Origin: Pseudomonas nitroreducens | Lineage (GTDB): Bacteria; Pseudomonadota; Gammaproteobacteria; Pseudomonadales; Pseudomonadaceae | DNA length: 64,000 nucleotides | Assembly: GCF_024170165.1 (NCBI RefSeq) | Contig: NZ_JALJXP010000018.1 | Coordinates: 1-64,000 of the forward strand | Reading direction: 5' to 3' | Shown here: in pieces, positions 18,436 to 27,407 of the stretch | Layout of the letters: each line of letters begins with the position of its first letter | Numbering within the stretch: the first letter of the stretch is position 1 | Notes under the pieces: generated by a model | The model's database searches: none | Seen by the model: only the letters and a program-made list of their open reading frames with translations | What the model was told of the DNA's origin: nothing | Position numbers and translations under genes: made by a program

Positions 18436-20554
18436 GGGCCACCTCCTCCACTTCCAGCACCGCGTCGGCGGCCCACGCGCCCTGCCCCTCGGGCATGGCG
18501 AAGACCGGGTTGAGGTCCACCGAACGCAGGCGCGGGCCGGCCTCGGCAGCGAATTGCGAGAGCTGCGCGAGCACCCGCGACAGCGCCTTGATGTCGGTCA
18601 CCGGACGACCACGGGCACCCAGCAGCAGCGGTGCCCCCTTGATGCTGCGGATCATCTGCTCGGCCTCGTCGACGCCGAACGGACAGCGGCGGAACACCAC
18701 GTCCTTGAGTACTTCGACGAAGATGCCGCCGAGACCGAACACCGCCACCGGGCCGAACTGCGGGTCGCGCTGGATGCCCATGAAGCACTCGACGCCGCCC
18801 TGCAGCTGACGGGCCACCAGCACACCATCCAGACGGGCCTTCGGCGCATGGTCGGCCGCGCGTTGCAGCAGCAACTCATAGCCCTCGCGCACGGCCTGGG
18901 CACTGTCAACGTTGAGCAGCACGCCGCCGATTTCCGACTTGTGCAGGATGTCCGCCGAGGCGATTTTCAGCACCACCGGGAAGCCGATCTGCGCGGCGAA
19001 ATCAGCAGCTTCCGCCGCGCTTTGCAGCACTCGCTCGGGCGCCGATTCGATACCTGCGCGCGCCAGCAACTGCTTGGCTTCGGCCTCACCGGGCGTGCTG
19101 GCCGGCAGCTCGACGCCGCCGGGTACGGGAATCTTGCGCAGCGGGCGAGCGAACGCCTCGCCCAGCTGACCCATGGCCTGGATCGCGCGCACCGCGCGAG
19201 TCGGGTCCTCGAACAGGGCGAAGCCGGCTTTCTGGTACGGCGCCAGCTCCTCGCCCTCGCCCATCACCGAGACGACGAACAGGCGGTCCGGGTGATCGGC
19301 CTTGATCCGCGCGAACTGCTCGGCCAGGCGCGGGCCGATGGAGGCGGCGGTGCCGGCCTGGGTGAAGAAGGCGATCAGCGAGCGGTAGCCGCCGTCCACC
19401 ACCATGGATTCGGTGAAGTCGTGCACCAGGCTCAGGTCGTTGAGCGCCTGGGCGGTGCAGTCCACCGGGTTGAGCGGCGAGGCGTAGTGCAGGCGCTGCT
19501 TCAGGCGTACCTGGGCCGCTTCGGGCATCGGCGGCATGGCCAGGCCGACGTCCTCGGCGGCGTCGCTGACGATGATCCCGGCGCCGCCGCTGACGGTGAT
19601 CATCCCCAGGCTGTTGTTCACCGGGTAGATGCGCTGGGTGGCGAGGTAGGCGATGTCCACCAGCTCCTCGGTGGTGCGCGCGCGGACCACCGCGTAGTCG
19701 GCCAGCACAGCGTCGAGCACCTTGTCATCGCCGGCCAGGGAAGCGGTGTGCGACATGGCCGCGCGACCGCCCAGCTCGCTGCGCCCGACCTTGTGCAGGA
19801 TCACCGGCTTGCCAGCGCGATGGGCCGCTTCGAGGGCGGCGAGGAAGCTGTCGACGTTGCGGATGGATTCGGCGTAGGCCATCACCACGTCGATCTCCGG
19901 CGACTCCACCAGCCAGCCGATGGCATCGCCCAGGGTGACGTCGGCCTCGTTGCCGGTGGCGACGCAGATCGGCGTGCCCAGCCCGCGCTGCCGCGACAGG
20001 CCGAGCAGGTGCGCCCCGTAGGCGCCGGACTGGGTAGCGATGCCGACCCGCCCGGCCAGCGGAATGCCGCGCTCCAGGCTGGTGGAGAAGAAGGCGTAGT
20101 AGCCCAGGTTGGCGTTGAACACGCCCAGTGCGTTCGGCCCCAGCAGGCGCATGTTCGCCGCGCGGGCGGCTTCGACGATGGCGTCCTGCATGGCCACGCC
20201 TTCCTCGCCGACTTCGCTGAAGCCGGAGGAAAACACGATGGCGCTGCGCGCACCCTTGCGGCCCAGCGCCTGCACGGTCTCCAGCACCTGCGGCGCCGGC
20301 ACAGCGATGATCGCCACATCCGGTGCCTCGGGCAGCGCGTCGACGCTGGCGAAGGCGGGCAGGCCCTGGATCTCGGTGCGGTTGGGGTTCACCGGCAGGA
20401 TGCGCCCGGAAAAGCCGTTGCGCAGCATGTAGGCAATGGGCCGGCCGCCAATGCGGTGCGGGTCGCTGGAGGCGCCGACCACGGCCACCGAGCGCGGCTG
20501 CACCAGGGGGGTGAGGCTGGAGAAAACGGTGTGTTGCAAGTGACTCACTGACAT
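18419..20554 (-). CDS. NDP-forming acyl-CoA synthetase family protein
   Basis: A 711-residue fused CoA ligase of the acetate-CoA ligase (ADP-forming) type. It has an N-terminal CoA-binding Rossmann domain (SVAVVGASSDPHRIGGRPI), two succinyl-CoA-ligase-like flavodoxin domains (QSGAYGAHLLGLS; TVSGGAGIIVSDAAEDVGL), and a C-terminal ATP-grasp domain (about 480-705; GFPVVLKIASADILHKSEIGG, written as its core). It likely activates the imported carboxylic acid, replacing the AMP-forming FadD usual in such operons. I chose ATG 20554; the frame is open upstream but without family similarity. Confidence 0.87.
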   Translation of the reverse strand: MSVSHLQHTVFSSLTPLVQPRSVAVVGASSDPHRIGGRPIAYMLRNGFSGRILPVNPNRTEIQGLPAFASVDALPEAPDVAIIAVPAPQVLETVQALGRKGARSAIVFSSGFSEVGEEGVAMQDAIVEAARAANMRLLGPNALGVFNANLGYYAFFSTSLERGIPLAGRVGIATQSGAYGAHLLGLSRQRGLGTPICVATGNEADVTLGDAIGWLVESPEIDVVMAYAESIRNVDSFLAALEAAHRAGKPVILHKVGRSELGGRAAMSHTASLAGDDKVLDAVLADYAVVRARTTEELVDIAYLATQRIYPVNNSLGMITVSGGAGIIVSDAAEDVGLAMPPMPEAAQVRLKQRLHYASPLNPVDCTAQALNDLSLVHDFTESMVVDGGYRSLIAFFTQAGTAASIGPRLAEQFARIKADHPDRLFVVSVMGEGEELAPYQKAGFALFEDPTRAVRAIQAMGQLGEAFARPLRKIPVPGGVELPASTPGEAEAKQLLARAGIESAPERVLQSAAEAADFAAQIGFPVVLKIASADILHKSEIGGVLLNVDSAQAVREGYELLLQRAADHAPKARLDGVLVARQLQGGVECFMGIQRDPQFGPVAVFGLGGIFVEVLKDVVFRRCPFGVDEAEQMIRSIKGAPLLLGARGRPVTDIKALSRVLAQLSQFAAEAGPRLRSVDLNPVFAMPEGQGAWAADAVLEVEEVAHGAES

Positions 20555-20665
20555 GACGTTCCACCTGAACAAATTGCGGGTGCCGGGCGCTTGTGGCCGG
20601 CGCGAGGGCGAGCGCGTCCACGGCGGGCTGCGCGAAGCAGCCACCGGGAGCGTGGTGCCCGAATG

Positions 20666-21817
20666 TCAAAGCACCGCTTGGGTGCCGAGCAGTGCCGTAA
20701 CCTGGCTGGACAAGGTGCCGCCGTTGCCGTGCAGCAGCGCCACGTCGGCCTTTTTCAACTGGCGATCACCGGCCTGGCGGCGCAACTGGGTGACTGCCTC
20801 GATGATCAGGAACATGCCGTACATGCCCGGATGCACGCAGGACAACCCGCCGCCGTTGGTGTTCACCGCCAGCTCGCCGCCGGGGGCGATGCGCCCGCCC
20901 TGGACGAAGCGGCCGCCCTCGCCCTTCGGGCAGAAGCCGAGGTCTTCGAGGAACAGGAGGGTGTTGATGGTGAAGGCGTCGTAGACCATCACCAGGTCGA
21001 TGTCCGCGTGCGTCACACCGGCCATCTGCATGGCCCGCGGGCCACTCTCGGAAGCGGCGGTGACGGTGAGATCGGGCATCGCGACGATGGAGCGGTGCCA
21101 CTGCGCGCCGGCGGCGCCGAGGAAGTAGATCGGCGCCTTGGGCAGGTCGCGCGCACGGTCGGCGCGGACCATCACGCAGGCGCCGCCGCCATCGGTGACC
21201 AGGCAGCAGTCGGCCTTGCTCAGCGGGTCGCTGACCATCCGTGCGGCGAGCACGTCATCGATGCTCAGCGGGCCACGGGCAAAGGCCTCGGGGTTGAGGT
21301 TGGCCCAGCCGCGCGCGGCCACGGCCACTTCGGCCAGGTGCTCGCGGGTGGTGCCGTACTGATGCATGTGGCGGCTGGCGGCGAGGGCGTAGGCGGTGAT
21401 CGGGTGGCGCGGCTGGTAGGGCGTCTCGTGCCACTGCGGCTCGCTCATCGACACCAGCTTGCCGCCAGCGGTGCGCTGGTTGGAGCCATAGCAGATCAGC
21501 GCCGCGTCACACAGGCCGGCCTCCAGGGCCAGGGTCGCCTGCAGCAGGTGCAGCTCGAAGCTGGAGCCACCGACATTGGTGCCGTCGACGAACTTCGGCT
21601 TGATACCCAGGTATTCGCAGACCGAGAGGGTCGGGAAGGCATGAGAACTGGTGGCCGAGAACACCGCGTCGATGTCCGAGAGCTTCAGCCCGGCATCGGC
21701 GATGGCCTTCATCGAAGCCTGGCCGAGCAATTCCATGGCGCTGTAGCCGTGGGCTTCACCGATACCGGCGCTGCCGATGCCGACGATGGCGGTCCTGCCG
21801 CGCAGGACCTGGCTCAT
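20666..21817 (-). CDS. Thiolase-like protein lacking catalytic cysteines (Ltp2-type aldolase candidate)
   Basis: A 383-residue thiolase-fold protein of the SCP-x/lipid-transfer branch. Where thiolases have the nucleophilic Cys (C-S-S/T-G), this protein reads NVGGSSFE at residues 81-88. Near the C terminus, HGNGGTLSS stands where a second catalytic Cys would be. The histidine in LSCVHPGMYG is kept. Loss of both cysteines argues against Claisen thiolysis and fits retro-aldol cleavage, as in Ltp2 of steroid side-chain degradation, which needs a DUF35 partner. That partner gene is directly upstream, overlapping as ATGA. Confidence 0.82.
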   Translation of the reverse strand: MSQVLRGRTAIVGIGSAGIGEAHGYSAMELLGQASMKAIADAGLKLSDIDAVFSATSSHAFPTLSVCEYLGIKPKFVDGTNVGGSSFELHLLQATLALEAGLCDAALICYGSNQRTAGGKLVSMSEPQWHETPYQPRHPITAYALAASRHMHQYGTTREHLAEVAVAARGWANLNPEAFARGPLSIDDVLAARMVSDPLSKADCCLVTDGGGACVMVRADRARDLPKAPIYFLGAAGAQWHRSIVAMPDLTVTAASESGPRAMQMAGVTHADIDLVMVYDAFTINTLLFLEDLGFCPKGEGGRFVQGGRIAPGGELAVNTNGGGLSCVHPGMYGMFLIIEAVTQLRRQAGDRQLKKADVALLHGNGGTLSSQVTALLGTQAVL

Positions 21818-22200
21818 GACTGTGCCTCCGTCAGGGGCTCGAAGACGACGGCGGGGCCGCTGTCCTGCCGGGCGATGCGCGCCTTGACGCGGGTGCCGAT
21901 GGGCAGGCTGAGGTGACCTTCGATGCGCGACATCATGCGCACGCCTTCGTCGAGGTCGATCAGGGCAATGTTGTAGTCACCGCTGCGGGCGCGGTTGACC
22001 GTCAGGGCATAAAGGGTGCCCAGGCCACTGGCGGGAACCCATTCCAGGTCCGTTTCGCCGCTGCCGGGCACCTGGGTGCGCGGGTAGAACACGTGCCGGC
22101 CGGTGGAGGCGCTGCGCTGCAACATGAAGCGGCCCTGGGCAAGGAAGGCGAGGTACTGCGCCTCTGGCCCTGGCATGTTGCGGTCGGGGAAATCCACCAT
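21814..22200 (-). CDS. DUF35 / OB-fold protein without zinc-ribbon cysteines
   Basis: This 128-residue protein has the DUF35 layout: an N-terminal helix and rubredoxin-like ribbon (AFLAQGRFMLQRSASTGRHVFYPR), then a C-terminal OB fold (LGTLYALTVNRARSGDYNIALIDLDEG split over its strands). The usual CxxC pairs are absent; the protein contains no cysteine at all. DUF35 proteins bind thiolase-like partners and lend part of the acyl-CoA site. It is first in the catabolic operon. ATG 22200 has an ideal GGAG ribosome binding site, so I prefer it over the further-upstream in-frame start at 22239. Confidence 0.83.
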   Translation of the reverse strand: MVDFPDRNMPGPEAQYLAFLAQGRFMLQRSASTGRHVFYPRTQVPGSGETDLEWVPASGLGTLYALTVNRARSGDYNIALIDLDEGVRMMSRIEGHLSLPIGTRVKARIARQDSGPAVVFEPLTEAQS

Positions 22201-22297
22201 CGAGGTTTCTCCTTTGTTCTTGTTCTGCCTTTGTTGCAAAGTGCGTTACCGCCCATGCCAAGCCAGCTTCACGGAAGCCGTTGCAGGCGTCGCAGGG

Positions 22298-22337
22298 TCA
22301 GAATACATTCACGATACTGAATGTCAATCAGAATACA
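22298..22337. promoter_or_regulatory. Composite operator between the catabolic operon and iclR
   Basis: Two exact 10-bp direct repeats, TCAGAATACA, start 30 bp apart (22298-22307 and 22328-22337). Nested between them is a perfect inverted repeat, ACATTCA-N6-TGAATGT (22305-22311 and 22318-22324). The array lies just before the iclR start and about 100 bp from the divergent operon start, a placement suited to control of both by IclR. Confidence 0.6.
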
Positions 22338-22341
22338 GAAT

Positions 22342-23157
22342 ATGACCACTGAAAAGACCGTCGAAGAAGCCAGCAGCAAACGCACCGGCAGCGCCAAGGA
22401 TGTCGGCGCCGTGGTGAACGCCATCCAGATCCTCCGCCACCTGGCCAACGCCGAAGGCCCCGAGGGCGCGACCGCCATCGCCCGCGCCACCGGCATCAGC
22501 CCGAGCACCACCTTCAATATCCTGCGCACGCTGAGCAACGAGCAGCTGACCTCATTCGACAACGAGACCAAGACCTACCGCCTGGGCCTGGGCCTGTCGG
22601 AGCTGGCGGTGAGCTTCATCGGCCGCAGTTACGCCGACCTGATCCAGCCGGAACTGGAGCGCCTGAGCACCAGCCATCACATCCTGATCAGCCTCTGGCA
22701 GGTCACCGACGATGCGCACATCCGCGTGATCGCCGTGTCCGCGCCGACCGTGGCGCATGTCAACGTCGCCGTGGGCTCGCGCCTGCCGGAGCTGGTAGGC
22801 GCCGCCGGGCGCTGCATCGCCGGGCTGCGCAACCTTCCCGAGGATGAACTGCGACGCCGCCTGACCCGCGTGCGCTGGGAGAATCCGCCGAGCTTCGAGG
22901 AGTACCGCCGCGACGCCGCCGCCACCCTGGAGCGCGGCTGGGCCATCGACCAGGACCACCTGTATCGCGGTGTCAGCATGGTTGCCAGCGCGATCATCGA
23001 CCACGACCGCCAGCCACGCTTCATCATTTCCGGCATCGGCATCAGCGCCCAGCACGACCGCGAGAAGCTGGAGCAGATCGGGACCAGCCTGCATGAAACC
23101 GCGCGCTTCATCAGCCGCTCACTGTTCCCACAGAGCGCCACCAGCCCGGCGAAATAA
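22342..23157 (+). CDS. IclR-family regulator of the catabolic cluster
   Basis: A 271-residue regulator. The N-terminal winged helix contains GATAIARATGISPSTTFNILRTL (about residues 45-67; recognition part ISPSTTFNILR), and a C-terminal effector domain (about 90-260) follows. IclR proteins sense small carboxylates or aromatic pathway intermediates. It is divergent from the eleven-gene operon and so is its likely regulator. I chose ATG 22342: the earlier in-frame ATG at 22321 lies inside the inverted repeat of the proposed operator and lacks a ribosome binding site. Confidence 0.88.
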   Translation: MTTEKTVEEASSKRTGSAKDVGAVVNAIQILRHLANAEGPEGATAIARATGISPSTTFNILRTLSNEQLTSFDNETKTYRLGLGLSELAVSFIGRSYADLIQPELERLSTSHHILISLWQVTDDAHIRVIAVSAPTVAHVNVAVGSRLPELVGAAGRCIAGLRNLPEDELRRRLTRVRWENPPSFEEYRRDAAATLERGWAIDQDHLYRGVSMVASAIIDHDRQPRFIISGIGISAQHDREKLEQIGTSLHETARFISRSLFPQSATSPAK

Positions 23158-23530
23158 CCTGAAGATAATTCATCATATGAAATGACATTCATGTGAATGG
23201 ATGATTTCAACGAAAACGGCAGCCCCGGCGCGAAACCGCACAGCGGCACCCCGCGCGCCGGCGCCCGTGTCGCTGCATTCCCGATGCGACTGATGGCAGC
23301 GATATTCGCCGGCAGGGGCCCACAGCCGCGCCTATCGCCGGTATCATGGCAAGTCTTGATGGAGTCCTGGCGGTGACCATCCCGCGGAGAACGATCGTTC
23401 CCGCCGCACGCCCGAATCCCTTTGCGATTCAGGCAGCCCGCCGCCAGAGCCCGCCAAACCTTCTGCCCGGATGTTCGCCGGCCTCGCAGGCTCGCGACAG
23501 CCGCAGGTAATCCCATTGAATGAGGCAACC
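23158..23530. other. Intergenic region iclR-ilvE
   Basis: Within 373 bases without a gene I see one inverted repeat, ACATTCA-TG-TGAATGG (23185-23200). It reuses the half-site of the iclR operator with a shorter spacer and may be a second IclR site or part of a weak terminator. The rest is GC-rich leader of ilvE with no recognisable attenuator peptide. Confidence 0.45.
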
Positions 23531-24550
23531 ATGGAACAGAAAGACATCGATTGGGCCACGCTCGGATTCGATTACATCAAGACCGACTTCCGCTACATCT
23601 CCCACTGGCGCGATGGTCTGTGGGACGACGGCAAGCTGACCGAAGACAACACCCTGCACATCAGCGAGGGCTCCTCCGCCCTGCACTACGGCCAGCAGTG
23701 CTTCGAAGGCCTGAAGGCCTACCGCTGCAAGGACGGCTCGATCAACCTGTTCCGCCCGGACCAGAACGCCGCGCGCATGGCCCGCAGCTGCGCCCGCGTG
23801 CTGATGCCGCAGGTGTCCGAAGAGCAGTTCATCGAAGCCTGCAAGCAGGTCGTGCGCGCCAACGAGCGCTTCATCCCCCCTTACGGCTCCGGCGGCGCGC
23901 TGTACCTGCGCCCGTTCGTGATCGGCGTGGGCGACAACATCGGCGTGCGCCCGGCTCCGGAATTCATCTTCTCGGTGTTCTGCATCCCGGTCGGCGCCTA
24001 CTTCAAGGGCGGCATGAAGCCCCATGACTTCGTGATCTCCACCTACGACCGCGCCGCCCCCAACGGCACCGGCGCCGCCAAGGTCGGCGGCAACTACGCC
24101 GCCAGCCTGATGCCGGGCGCCCAGGCCAAGAAAGAAGGCTTCGCCGACTGCATCTACCTCGACCCGGCCACCCACAGCCGCATCGAGGAAGTGGGCTCGG
24201 CCAACTTCTTCGCCATCACCCACGACAACGAGTTCGTCACCCCGCGCTCCAGCTCCGTACTGCCGGGCATCACCCGCCTGTCGCTGATGCAGCTGGCCGA
24301 ACAGCGCCTGGGTCTGAAAGTGGTCGAAGGCGACGTGCAGATCGACGACCTGGCCCGCTTCAAGGAAGCCGGCGCCTGCGGTACCGCAGCGGTGATCACC
24401 CCGATCGGCGGCATCCAGTACAAGGACAACCTGCACGTATTCTTCAGCCGCGAAGACGTCGGCCCGGTGACCCGTCGCCTCTACGAAGAGCTGACCGGCA
24501 TCCAGAAGGGTGACGTGGAAGGCCCGCAAGGCTGGGTCGTCAAGGTCTGA
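23531..24550 (+). CDS. ilvE: Branched-chain amino acid aminotransferase
   Basis: A 339-residue PLP enzyme of fold type IV that interconverts leucine, isoleucine and valine with their 2-oxo acids. The PLP lysine lies in GAAKVGGNYAASLMPG (about residue 184). FEGLKAYRCKDG, the phosphate-binding GITRLSLMQLAEQ region and the closing GTAAVITPIGGIQYK are typical of the longer, eukaryotic-BCAT-like class rather than the 307-residue E. coli class. ATG 23531 follows GAGG at suitable distance. It is monocistronic, with a strong terminator directly downstream. Confidence 0.93.
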   Translation: MEQKDIDWATLGFDYIKTDFRYISHWRDGLWDDGKLTEDNTLHISEGSSALHYGQQCFEGLKAYRCKDGSINLFRPDQNAARMARSCARVLMPQVSEEQFIEACKQVVRANERFIPPYGSGGALYLRPFVIGVGDNIGVRPAPEFIFSVFCIPVGAYFKGGMKPHDFVISTYDRAAPNGTGAAKVGGNYAASLMPGAQAKKEGFADCIYLDPATHSRIEEVGSANFFAITHDNEFVTPRSSSVLPGITRLSLMQLAEQRLGLKVVEGDVQIDDLARFKEAGACGTAAVITPIGGIQYKDNLHVFFSREDVGPVTRRLYEELTGIQKGDVEGPQGWVVKV

Positions 24551-24572
24551 CCTGACAGCCCGCTAAAGAACA

Positions 24573-24608
24573 AACGCCGCGCTACCGGAAGGTAGCGCGG
24601 CGTTTTCA
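24573..24608 (+). terminator. Intrinsic terminator of ilvE
   Basis: A perfect 14-bp stem, AACGCCGCGCTACC / GGTAGCGCGGCGTT, with a GGAA tetraloop is followed by a T-rich run, 22 bp after the ilvE stop codon. Confidence 0.9.
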
Positions 24609-24665
24609 TTTGGGCCGATAGAGGGGCTGCCCGCTACTACGGATACCTCTACGCTCGGGCAGGCC

Positions 24666-24790
24666 CTCTCCCCCACCCTCTCCCTGAAGGGAGAGGGAGC
24701 TATTCGGCGCAAAAGGATAGGACCGCGTCAGCCGGTGAATGCAGGACTATTCGCTCACTCCGAACTGTCCCCTCTCCCTTCAGGGAGAGG
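24666..24790. repeat. REPIN-like doublet, GGGAGAGGG class, copy 3
   Basis: The ends are the same palindromes (CCCTCTCCCT-N2-AGGGAGAGGG) as in copies 1 and 2. The spacer is longer and diverged (about 70 bp), sharing only the GGAGCT and CCGAAC-TGTCCCC flanks. It lies between the convergent ilvE and ladS genes. Confidence 0.7.
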
Positions 24791-24808
24791 GGCTCTTGAT
24801 CTGTCGCG

Positions 24809-27199
24809 TCAGGCGGGACTGGGCAGCGCCGGCTGGCACAGCAGCCAATCATGCAACAGCGCCTGCAGCTCCTCGAACTTCACCGGTTTTGCCATGTAGT
24901 CGCTCATTCCCGCGGCCAGGCAGCGTTCGCGGTCGCCGCTGTGGCTGTGGGCGGTGATTGCCAGCACCGGCAGGTCGGCGCAACGCGGCAGCGTGCGGAT
25001 CGCCCGGCAGGTGGCGAAGCCGTCCATTACCGGCATCTGGCAATCCAGCAGCACGGTGTCGATGGCCTCCCGGCGAAGCAACTCGATGGCCTCGGCACCG
25101 TTGTCGGCCGTGCGCACGCGGTAGCCGAGCTTGAGCAGCATGCCGCGGATCACCAGCTGATTGATGGCGTTGTCCTCGACCACCAGCACGGTGCACTGGT
25201 CCGGACTGCGCAGCACCTGGCCACCCGCGCGACGCGGCGGCGGGGCGATGCCCTGCACCGGCTGGCCGACCTGCAGCTCCAGGGCAAAGCGGCTGCCCTG
25301 CCCCGGCTCTGATTCGTGGGTCAGCGCGCCACCCAGCAGCGCGACCAGCTTGCGGGTCAGCGCCAGGCCAATACCGAGGCCGCCGTACTCGCGGGTCAGC
25401 GACCCGTCGAGCTGGAAGAAGCGCTGGTACAGCGCGCCATCCGGCGGAGTGGAGAAACCGATGCCGCTGTCCTGCACTTCGATGCGCAGCGCCAGGCCTT
25501 CATTGTTCGGCGCACCACCCACCCGCAGGTGCACACCACCCTGGTGGGTGAACTTGATGGCATTGTCGATCAGGTAGCCCAGCGCCTGGGTCAGCTTGCC
25601 GGCATCGCCCTCGAGGGTATCGGGCAGGCTCTCGTCCAGTTGCAGGACGAAGCGCAGCCCGCGCTCTTCGGCGCGCGGCGCGTACTGCGCGCGCAGGCCA
25701 TCGCACAGGCCGCGCAGGCTGAACGGCTCGCGGCGCGGGTAGAGCTTGCCGGCCTGCAGCTCGATCAGCGCGAGAATGTCGTTGACCATCCGCATCATGT
25801 CGCGCGCCGAGCCGGTGGCGGTCTTGTGGTACTGCGCCAGCTCGATGTCCATGGGCACCGTCTGCATCAGCTCCAGCGAACCGATTACCCCGCTCATCGG
25901 CGTACGCAGTTCGTGGGTGACGGTGGCGAGGAATTCGTCCTTGAGGCGGTTGCTGCTGGCCAGCTCCAGGTTCAGCTGCTCCAGTTTGCGGCTGGTTTCC
26001 TGAAGGATGCGCGTGCGCTCCTCCTTCATGGCGTTGATGCGATCCGCCAGCGCCAGCGACAGCAGGCCGACCTCCAGCGCCGAGCCGATCTGGCTGGCGT
26101 ACATGGTGAGGAAGATGTTCGGCAGGAAGCCCAGCACCATCAGCGTGTTGATGACCCCGCCCAGCAGGAAGGCGCTCCAGGCGAAGATGAAGTAACGCGC
26201 CACGCGCATGCCGCGCAGCCAGGCGACGATGCCGGCGGTGAAGATCACCACGGTAAAGGCCAGCGCCAGGTAGGTGGCCAGGCGCAGGGCGATGGCGTAG
26301 CTGACGGTCAGCGCCAGCACCATCACCAGTGCGCCAACCCCCATCAGCACGCGCAGGATGCGGTCGATCCACAGGCTGTGCTCGCGGGTATGCAGGAAGC
26401 TGCGGGCGAACTGGCAGCCGAACAGGCCCGCCGAACCGATCAGGAACGGCGTGGCGGCGTTGGCCCACCAGGGATTATCGGGCCAGAAGTACTCGATGCC
26501 CGCGCCGTTGACCGAGACCTGGTAGAAGCCGAACGAGGCTATATAAAGGATGTAGTAGAGGTAGCTGGTGTCACGGACGCTGAGGAAGATGAACAGGTTG
26601 TAGATCAGCATCACCAGCAATACGCCATAGATGATGCCCAGCACGTAGATGCGCCCCGGCTGTTCTTCCAGGTAGGCCTTGGACGACCAGAGCGTCAGCG
26701 GCGCCTGGATCGAGCCCTGGCTTTCCAGGCGCAGGTAGACGCGCAGCGGCTTGCCCGGCTCCAGCTTGAGGTCGAACAGGTAGTTGTTCTGGCGGATCGG
26801 CCGACTGTCGAACGGCAGGGTATCGCCGGTACGCTGGGCCAGCTTGAAGCCGCCCTGGCCGTCGGGCAGGTAGAGGTCGAGCTTGTCCAGCGGCGGATAG
26901 GCCAGTTCCAGCAGCCAGTTGGCCGGGTCGTGCGAGGCCTGCGGCTGGTAGTCCAGATCCAGGCGCAGCCAGAACACCGAGCGCGAATAACCGGCATTGA
27001 GCACATCGCGCTCATGGTGGCGGAAACTGGCGGCCAGCGCCGGCGAACTGATCTCGGCGATATCGGCCGTGCCGCGCACGTCCTCGAAGACATCCATCGC
27101 CCGCCCCAGGGGCAGTTGCCCGACATGCTCGTCAAAGCTGATGGCGCTCGCCACTGGCGAGAGGATGAGAAGGATCAGGAAGATCAGCCAGTGCCGCAT
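24809..27199 (-). CDS. ladS: Hybrid sensor kinase LadS, 7TMR-DISM type
   Basis: A 796-residue inner-membrane hybrid kinase. A signal sequence and periplasmic DISMED2 domain (about 25-175) are followed by seven transmembrane helices (about 185-385), a histidine kinase core with THELRTPMSGVIGS (His near 428) and GLGIGLALTRKLVALLGG, and a receiver with LLDCQMPVMDGF (Asp near 720). This architecture and its place next to thiD match LadS of P. aeruginosa, which feeds the GacS/GacA-RsmYZ switch towards biofilm growth. I chose ATG 27199; a GTG at 27217 is possible. It is divergent from thiD. Confidence 0.88.
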   Translation of the reverse strand: MRHWLIFLILLILSPVASAISFDEHVGQLPLGRAMDVFEDVRGTADIAEISSPALAASFRHHERDVLNAGYSRSVFWLRLDLDYQPQASHDPANWLLELAYPPLDKLDLYLPDGQGGFKLAQRTGDTLPFDSRPIRQNNYLFDLKLEPGKPLRVYLRLESQGSIQAPLTLWSSKAYLEEQPGRIYVLGIIYGVLLVMLIYNLFIFLSVRDTSYLYYILYIASFGFYQVSVNGAGIEYFWPDNPWWANAATPFLIGSAGLFGCQFARSFLHTREHSLWIDRILRVLMGVGALVMVLALTVSYAIALRLATYLALAFTVVIFTAGIVAWLRGMRVARYFIFAWSAFLLGGVINTLMVLGFLPNIFLTMYASQIGSALEVGLLSLALADRINAMKEERTRILQETSRKLEQLNLELASSNRLKDEFLATVTHELRTPMSGVIGSLELMQTVPMDIELAQYHKTATGSARDMMRMVNDILALIELQAGKLYPRREPFSLRGLCDGLRAQYAPRAEERGLRFVLQLDESLPDTLEGDAGKLTQALGYLIDNAIKFTHQGGVHLRVGGAPNNEGLALRIEVQDSGIGFSTPPDGALYQRFFQLDGSLTREYGGLGIGLALTRKLVALLGGALTHESEPGQGSRFALELQVGQPVQGIAPPPRRAGGQVLRSPDQCTVLVVEDNAINQLVIRGMLLKLGYRVRTADNGAEAIELLRREAIDTVLLDCQMPVMDGFATCRAIRTLPRCADLPVLAITAHSHSGDRERCLAAGMSDYMAKPVKFEELQALLHDWLLCQPALPSPA

Positions 27200-27407
27200 G
27201 GTGCCCCGCAGTGCCACCGACAGCCGCGCCGGAGATCCCCATCTCCCGCTTTGGCGCCCTGTGATGGCGTTGTGTTGGAATCGGCGAACTCTAGCACAGG
27301 CCTTGTGGCCCGTGGCATTCGACCATTCGGGCAGGGCGCGGCCGGGCGATGCGCATTGGACCGTTCGGTCAGCTCAGCACAGTGATTTGGTGATAAGCTC
27401 CCGCGCC

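Noticed and set aside
22321-22341. ATG 22321 as the start of iclR
   Set aside because: It falls inside the inverted repeat of the proposed operator and has no ribosome binding site; ATG 22342 fits the family start better.
16129-27385. Other very long antisense frames (16129-18513, 18434-20551, 25316-27385)
   Set aside because: Each lies opposite a clear enzyme or kinase gene and shows only shadow composition. The largest crosses the boundary between two real genes.
27200-27407. TPP riboswitch upstream of thiD
   Set aside because: I could not find the conserved thi-box core in the 208-bp ladS-thiD gap, and thiD in Pseudomonas is not usually riboswitch-controlled.
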